The notes beneath the pieces are model-generated. The model was not told the DNA's origin, did no database searches, and was given only the letters and a program-made list of their open reading frames with translations. DNA of 18,061 nucleotides from Tannerella sp. oral taxon 808. GTDB lineage: Bacteria > Bacteroidota > Bacteroidia > Bacteroidales > Tannerellaceae. The stretch is from positions 1 through 18,061 of the forward strand of contig MIQB01000040.1 in the NCBI GenBank assembly GCA_002890585.1. The letters run 5' to 3'. This document shows positions 14,367-18,061 of this stretch, one piece after another. The stretch's first letter is position 1; each line of letters opens with the position of its first letter. The position numbers and the translations under genes were made by a program.

Positions 14367-15971
14367 ATGGCAAAACTCGATTTGAGCAAGTATGGTATCA
14401 CAGGTACCACGGAGATTGTGCACAATCCTTCTTATGAGGATCTGTTTGACGAAGAGATGAAGCCCGGTTTGGAGGGCTTCGAGAAGGGACAGCTGACGGA
14501 GCTGGGAGCGGTGAACGTCATGACGGGTATCTACACGGGGCGCTCGCCGAAGGATAAGTTTATCGTGATGGATGACACAAGCCGTGACACGGTTTGGTGG
14601 ACGTCGGAGGGGTATAAGAACGACAACAAGCCGGCATCCATCAAGACGTGGAACGCAGTGAAGGAGATTGCGCAGAAGGAGCTCTCGAACAAGCGGCTCT
14701 TTGTGGTGGACGGCTACTGCGGCGCCAATCGTGCAACGTGCATCCGGGTGCGCTTCATTATGGAAGTGGCTTGGCAAGCGCATTTTGTGACGAATATGTT
14801 CGTGCGCCCCACGAAGGAAGAATTGGAGTCGTTCGAGCCGGACTTCGTGGTTTACAACGCCTCGAAGGCGAAGGTGGAGAACTACAAGGAGCTGGGGCTG
14901 AACTCGGAGACGGCCGTGGTCTTTAACCTGACCTCTAAGGAGCAGGTGATCATCAACACGTGGTACGGCGGGGAGATGAAGAAGGGGCTGTTCTCGATGA
15001 TGAATTACTTCAAGCCGCTGGAGGGCTTTGCTTCCATGCACTGCTCGGCTAATACGGACATGAACGGACAGAACACGGCCATCTTCTTTGGCCTCTCGGG
15101 AACGGGCAAGACGACACTCTCGACCGACCCGAAGCGCCTGCTGATCGGTGACGATGAGCACGGATGGGACGATGAGGGCGTGTTCAACTACGAGGGTGGA
15201 TGCTACGCCAAGGTGATCAACCTGGATAAGGAGAGCGAACCGGACATCTACCATGCCATCCGCCGCAATGCGTTGTTGGAGAACGTGACGGTAGACACCC
15301 AGGGCAAGATCGACTTCAAGGACAAGAGCGTGACGGAGAACACGCGTGTGTCGTATCCGATCTATCACATTGAAAAGATCGTGAAGCCCATCTCGAAGGG
15401 GCCGGCGGCGAAGAATGTGATCTTCCTCTCGGCCGACGCGTTCGGGGTGTTGCCGCCGGTGTCGATCCTGACGCCTGAGCAGACGAAGTACTACTTCCTC
15501 TCCGGCTTCACGGCTAAGCTGGCAGGTACGGAGCGCGGCATCACGGAGCCGACACCGACCTTCTCCGCTTGCTTCGGGCAGGCATTCCTGGAACTGCATC
15601 CGACGAAGTATGCCGAGGAACTGGTGAAGAAGATGGAGCGCAGCGGTGCCAAGGCGTACTTGGTGAACACGGGATGGAACGGCACGGGCAAGCGCATCTC
15701 GATCCGCGACACGCGTGGCATCATCGACGCGATCCTTGAGGGGCACATCCTGAAGGCGCCGACGAAGAAGTTGCCCTTCTTCAACTTCGAGATCCCGACG
15801 GAGCTGCCGGGTGTTGATCCGAAGATCCTCGACCCGCGCGACACGTACGCCAACGCGTCCGAGTGGGAGACGAAGGCAAAAGACTTGGCCGCACGCTTCG
15901 TGAAGAACTTCGTGAAGTATGAAGGCCACGCAGCCGGTAAGGCGCTCGTTGCGGCTGGGCCGAAGCTGTAA
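14367..15971 (+). CDS. pckA: Phosphoenolpyruvate carboxykinase (ATP)
   Basis: A 534-residue cytoplasmic enzyme interconverting oxaloacetate + ATP and phosphoenolpyruvate + CO2 + ADP. In succinate-forming anaerobes of this group it commonly runs toward CO2 fixation into oxaloacetate, feeding the fumarate branch (family knowledge). Motifs are the substrate-binding TGRSPKDK (57-64), the kinase P-loop GLSGTGKTTLS (242-252), the second metal-binding motif GDDEHGWDD (261-269) and the adenine-site region RISIRDTRGIIDA near 450. Length equals the ATP-dependent family (about 530-540 aa), not the GTP type (about 600 aa). The start has AAGGAA a few bases upstream. Long frames antisense to it (including one of 626 codons) are shadows of its GC-rich third positions. 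Single gene between its promoter and the terminator at 16028-16080. Confidence 0.98.
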   Translation: MAKLDLSKYGITGTTEIVHNPSYEDLFDEEMKPGLEGFEKGQLTELGAVNVMTGIYTGRSPKDKFIVMDDTSRDTVWWTSEGYKNDNKPASIKTWNAVKEIAQKELSNKRLFVVDGYCGANRATCIRVRFIMEVAWQAHFVTNMFVRPTKEELESFEPDFVVYNASKAKVENYKELGLNSETAVVFNLTSKEQVIINTWYGGEMKKGLFSMMNYFKPLEGFASMHCSANTDMNGQNTAIFFGLSGTGKTTLSTDPKRLLIGDDEHGWDDEGVFNYEGGCYAKVINLDKESEPDIYHAIRRNALLENVTVDTQGKIDFKDKSVTENTRVSYPIYHIEKIVKPISKGPAAKNVIFLSADAFGVLPPVSILTPEQTKYYFLSGFTAKLAGTERGITEPTPTFSACFGQAFLELHPTKYAEELVKKMERSGAKAYLVNTGWNGTGKRISIRDTRGIIDAILEGHILKAPTKKLPFFNFEIPTELPGVDPKILDPRDTYANASEWETKAKDLAARFVKNFVKYEGHAAGKALVAAGPKL

Positions 15972-16027
15972 GTCTCTTCCTGTCGGAGATCTATAAAGAG
16001 AGCGTACATACACACATGAATCGGGAC

Positions 16028-16080
16028 AGCGTGTCTCCCTCATCTCAAGAAGAGAGAGGGGGGGCACGCTTCCTTTTTTT
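16028..16080 (+). terminator. Terminator of pckA
   Basis: AGCGTGTCTCCCTC (16028-16041) pairs with GAGGGGGGGCACGCT (about 16056-16070) with small imperfections. CC and seven Ts follow. It lies 57 bases past the pckA stop and just before the small acetyltransferase gene. Confidence 0.85.
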
Positions 16081-16096
16081 ATACCCCCCGGGCGAT

Positions 16097-16381
16097 ATGA
16101 TACGAATAGAGAGAGAAGACGACGGACGGCGCGGCCGATTCGTTATTTATGAGGATGAGCTGTATGCTGGCGAGATGACGTACGGCTGGCAGAGCCCGAC
16201 GACGATCGCCGTGGATCACACGGGTGTGGAAAGTTCTTTCGGTGGTAAGGGCTACGGCCGGCGGTTGATTGAGGCGGGCGTGGCGTTTGCGCGGCGCGAG
16301 GGGCTGAAGATCGTACCGGTGTGCTCGTTTGTTCGGAAGGCTTTCGAGCGAGATGCGTCGCTGGCGGACGTGAAGGCTTGA
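16097..16381 (+). CDS. NATD1-type GNAT N-acetyltransferase (YjdJ-like)
   Basis: A 94-residue minimal GNAT-fold protein. The acetyl-CoA binding turn is SSFGGKGYGRRL (46-57). It is preceded by the family-typical IAVDHTGVE (37-45) and followed by ARREGLKIVPVCSFVRKAF (65-83), whose Pro-Val-Cys pattern is characteristic of this small domain. The substrate is unknown for most members. The ATG at 16097 starts 16 bases after the T-run of the pckA terminator; the in-frame ATG at 16016 would place the terminator hairpin inside the gene and is rejected. No consensus -7 element was found, so it may depend on read-through from pckA or on an unrecognised promoter. Confidence 0.85.
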   Translation: MIRIEREDDGRRGRFVIYEDELYAGEMTYGWQSPTTIAVDHTGVESSFGGKGYGRRLIEAGVAFARREGLKIVPVCSFVRKAFERDASLADVKA

Positions 16382-16483
16382 CGGATGCGCTATATATATA
16401 ATGTATAGGGACGCCGGCCTCGGGGAGTCGTTGATGAACGATGGTCTCGGAGGTGGCGCCTCTTCTTTTCTCTCCTAATGGAA

Positions 16484-16517
16484 CCTCCTTTTCTTTCCTT
16501 GATGAAAGAAAAGGAGG
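16484..16517. repeat. Perfect 14-bp inverted repeat
   Basis: CCTCCTTTTCTTTC (16484-16497) and GAAAGAAAAGGAGG (16504-16517) are exact reverse complements around a 6-base loop. No T-run follows on either strand. It lies in the 359-base gap between the convergent NATD1 and VOC genes and may close transcripts from one side; the function is uncertain. Confidence 0.7.
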
Positions 16518-16586
16518 CAAAAGAAAATCAAGGCGTCAGGGGGGCGCCGGCCATCCTTGTGGAGGCACCTCACATTCCAATCCGTC

Positions 16587-16730
16587 AACAACTCAACAAC
16601 TCAACATCCCAACAACTCAACACCCCAACATCCCAACAACTCAACAACTCAACAACTCAACATCCCAACATCCCAACAACTCAACACCCCAACACCCCAA
16701 CATCCCAACAACTCAACATCCCAACACCTC
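16587..16730. repeat. Octanucleotide tandem repeat, 18 units
   Basis: Exactly 18 uninterrupted 8-bp units of the form AACAnYYC: AACAACTC (8), AACATCCC (6), AACACCCC (3) and AACACCTC (1). The order is mixed, not blocked. The array ends 10 bases beyond the stop codon of the minus-strand VOC gene. As 8 is not a multiple of three, it reads through all frames and does not encode a stable peptide. With the hairpin at 16484-16517 it accounts for most of the gap 16382-16740; a TATATATATA run lies at about 16391-16400. Confidence 0.93.
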
Positions 16731-16740
16731 AACAAACGAA

Positions 16741-17127
16741 TCAGACCGTGATCTCGATCGTGAGGCCGTCGACGGCGGCGATGACGCTCTCGTAGTAGCC
16801 GTCGCCCGTGGTGCGGGGAGGGCTGAGGACAGCGTAACCGTCACGGCGCAGGCGTTCGGTCAGTGCGTCCACCTCCGTCGGGCTACCCACGCTGAGGGCG
16901 ATGTGGGCGTAGCCGAGACTCTCGGCCGATGCGGGTGGGAGCAGCGCAGGGCGCGTCATGAGTTCTAACCGCGCGCCGCCGCTGGGGAAAGTGAGGAAGT
17001 AGGATCGGAACTGCTTCGTCGGGTTGTGGTAGAGCGGGCCGGCGGTGGCGTGGAAGTAACGCACGAAGAAGTCGCGCGTTGCCTCGAGGTCGGCGGTGTA
17101 GAGCGCCACGTGCTCGATGCGTAACAT
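16741..17127 (-). CDS. VOC-superfamily (glyoxalase/bleomycin-resistance fold) protein
   Basis: A 128-residue single-domain metalloprotein-like product with two beta-alpha-beta-beta-beta halves. The four positions that hold the metal in glyoxalase-like members are filled: His6 (IEHVALY), Glu55 (ARLELM), His75 (YAHIALSV) and Glu125 (LTIEITV). This His/Glu/His/Glu set and the length resemble lactoylglutathione lyase-like proteins, but a methylglyoxal role is not proven and the true substrate is unknown. Its start is 6 bp after the pdxH stop on the same strand, so the two are almost surely co-transcribed. GC-rich codons match pdxH. Confidence 0.9.
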   Translation of the reverse strand: MLRIEHVALYTADLEATRDFFVRYFHATAGPLYHNPTKQFRSYFLTFPSGGARLELMTRPALLPPASAESLGYAHIALSVGSPTEVDALTERLRRDGYAVLSPPRTTGDGYYESVIAAVDGLTIEITV

Positions 17128-17133
17128 GGGCGA

Positions 17134-17784
17134 TCAGGGGGCTAAGCGGTGGAGATCCCAGTGGCCGTCGGGTTGGAGCTCGTAGAGGAAGCGGTCGTGG
17201 AGGCGACTGTCGCGCCCCTGCCAGAACTCGATGCGGGAGGGCTTGACGATGAATCCGCCCCACGTCTCGGGCCGGGGCACCTCGCGGCCGACGAAGCGCA
17301 GGCTCTCCGAGGCGAAGCGCATCATAATGTATTCGCGCGAGGGGATGGGTTGGCTTTGCGGCGAGATGCGCGCTCCGACACGGCTCTTGTACGGCCGCAT
17401 GGCGAAGTAGGCGTCGCTCTCCGCGGGGCTGAGGCGGCGGATAAGTCCCTCGACGTGGATTTGTCGCTCCAGCTCGTGCCAGAGGAAGGTCAGCGCCACA
17501 TGCGGGTTGGCCGCGATCTGTTGGCCTTTGCGGCTCTCATAGTTGCTGTAAAAGACGAACTCGCCGCCGATCACCTCCTTGAGCAAGACGGTGCGGATGC
17601 TCGGCCGTCCGTCCGGGGTAGCCGTGGCCACGATCATGGCCGTGGGCTCGTTCACTTTCGCTTCGATGGCCTCATTGAGCCATCGCTCCACCATCTCGAT
17701 CGGGTTGTCGGGCAGGTCACGGCGGCTGAGGCTCCGCGAGGAATATTCTCGGCGGATGTTTTCTAAGTGTAGGTCTTGTGTCAT
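17134..17784 (-). CDS. pdxH: Pyridoxamine 5'-phosphate oxidase
   Basis: A 216-residue FMN enzyme that oxidises pyridoxine or pyridoxamine 5'-phosphate to pyridoxal 5'-phosphate with O2. FMN- and substrate-contacting segments are RTVLLK (64-69), YSNYESRKG (79-87) and QIHVEG (108-113). The C-terminal signature IEFWQGRDSRLHDR (185-198) fits the family pattern, and the protein ends in the usual RLAP. Length is close to the 218 aa of the E. coli enzyme. An ATG at 17802 would add six residues but sits only 18 bases from the -7 element, so 17784 is chosen. An O2-using enzyme in a presumed anaerobe is noteworthy but common in this order. First gene of a two-gene operon with the VOC protein. Confidence 0.96.
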   Translation of the reverse strand: MTQDLHLENIRREYSSRSLSRRDLPDNPIEMVERWLNEAIEAKVNEPTAMIVATATPDGRPSIRTVLLKEVIGGEFVFYSNYESRKGQQIAANPHVALTFLWHELERQIHVEGLIRRLSPAESDAYFAMRPYKSRVGARISPQSQPIPSREYIMMRFASESLRFVGREVPRPETWGGFIVKPSRIEFWQGRDSRLHDRFLYELQPDGHWDLHRLAP

Positions 17785-17820
17785 AACGGGTTCCTTTTCC
17801 ATTGCATAATGTGTGGGGCG

Positions 17821-17828
17821 CAAAAGTA
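17821..17828 (-). promoter_or_regulatory. -7 element of the pdxH operon
   Basis: On the minus strand this reads TACTTTTG followed by CGCCCC, matching TAnnTTTG exactly 36 bases before the chosen pdxH ATG. Confidence 0.6.
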
Positions 17829-17907
17829 AACTGGGGGGCGGATGGCCGTTTCGATGTGCCGAAATCCATCTGTTGAAAAGATGCGGCCGATCTGCGGGAT
17901 CGCATCT

Positions 17908-18061
17908 TGTCGCACGAAATGGCATCGACGGTCGGAAATGCCGTTTTATGTCGCACGAAATGGCATTGACGATTGGAAATGCCGTTTTATGTCGCACGAA
18001 ATGGCTTCGACGGTCGGAAATGCCGTTTTATGTCGCACGAAATGGCATCGACGGTCGGAAA
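17908..18061. repeat. Tandem array of a 41-bp unit, at least 3.75 copies, continuing off the window
   Basis: Units start at 17908, 17949, 17990 and 18031 (31 bp visible) and differ at only a few positions. Each begins TGTCGCACGAAATGGCAT and contains an imperfect inverted repeat AAATGGCAT/ATGCCGTTT around a ~12-base loop. The array lies upstream of the pdxH promoter. Open frames through it are repetitive and not credible proteins. Confidence 0.93.

Noticed and set aside
14187..16067. 626-codon open frame on the minus strand opposite pckA
   Set aside because: It is antisense to an unmistakable pckA, is extremely rich in Arg/Leu/His as expected for the complement of GC-rich codons, and shows no domain.
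16441..16968. Plus-strand frames with Asn/Gln/Pro/Thr-rich repeats through the octamer array
   Set aside because: The 8-bp unit forces frame-independent repetition, and these frames run antisense into the VOC gene.
17908..18061. CRISPR array at the right edge
   Set aside because: The whole 41-bp unit repeats without unique spacers.

Overview
This window looks like a chromosomal segment of a Bacteroidales bacterium (phylum Bacteroidota). Gene content and order point to the Porphyromonas/Tannerella/Parabacteroides side of the order; the genus is an inference. The grounds are: a short (286 aa) primary sigma factor with almost no region 1.1; ExbB carrying a signal peptide and followed by a small four-helix protein and two ExbD genes; a SemiSWEET protein; an ATP-dependent PEP carboxykinase; and at least six start regions preceded by the Bacteroidota -7 element TAnnTTTG instead of an E. 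coli-type promoter. There are no phage, plasmid, transposase or CRISPR genes. The coding content is mostly conserved core metabolism, envelope and regulation.

Layout. 131-1762 (+) is 1-pyrroline-5-carboxylate dehydrogenase (pruA), convergent with the primary sigma factor gene rpoD (1943-2803, -); a hairpin terminator lies between them. Upstream of rpoD on the same strand is a periplasmic Do/HtrA protease (2919-4430). Next comes a 52-residue rubredoxin (4726-4884, -) with its own promoter and terminator, a tandem array of 42-bp palindromic repeats (4987-5220), and a 510-residue DUF438/hemerythrin-like/PAS/DUF1858 protein (5276-6808, -). A SemiSWEET sugar transporter (7058-7318, -) and an Lrp/AsnC regulator (8005-8493, -) flank a ~690-bp gene-free stretch with a degenerate ~21/22-bp ACGT-based repeat.

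8639-13937 (all -) is the TonB energy-transduction locus: tonB, polyprenyl synthetase, TatD-family hydrolase, tRNA-Ser(GGA), exbB, a conserved four-helix membrane protein, exbD, exbD. Together exbB/exbD/tonB would power TonB-dependent outer-membrane uptake (SusC-like and haem/iron receptors). This block is visibly less GC-rich than its surroundings. Divergent from tonB is pckA (14367-15971, +), followed by a strong terminator and a small NATD1-type acetyltransferase (16097-16381, +). The last genes are pdxH and a VOC-fold protein, a two-gene operon on the minus strand (16741-17784). An 18-unit octanucleotide repeat lies just beyond its end, and a 41-bp tandem array upstream of pdxH runs off the window edge.

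I do not see an obviously new multi-gene system. The most unusual content is non-coding: four unrelated intergenic tandem-repeat arrays within 18 kb, three of them containing inverted-repeat or palindromic cores, plus a promoter motif that appears extended downstream (TAnnTTTGCnnCC).
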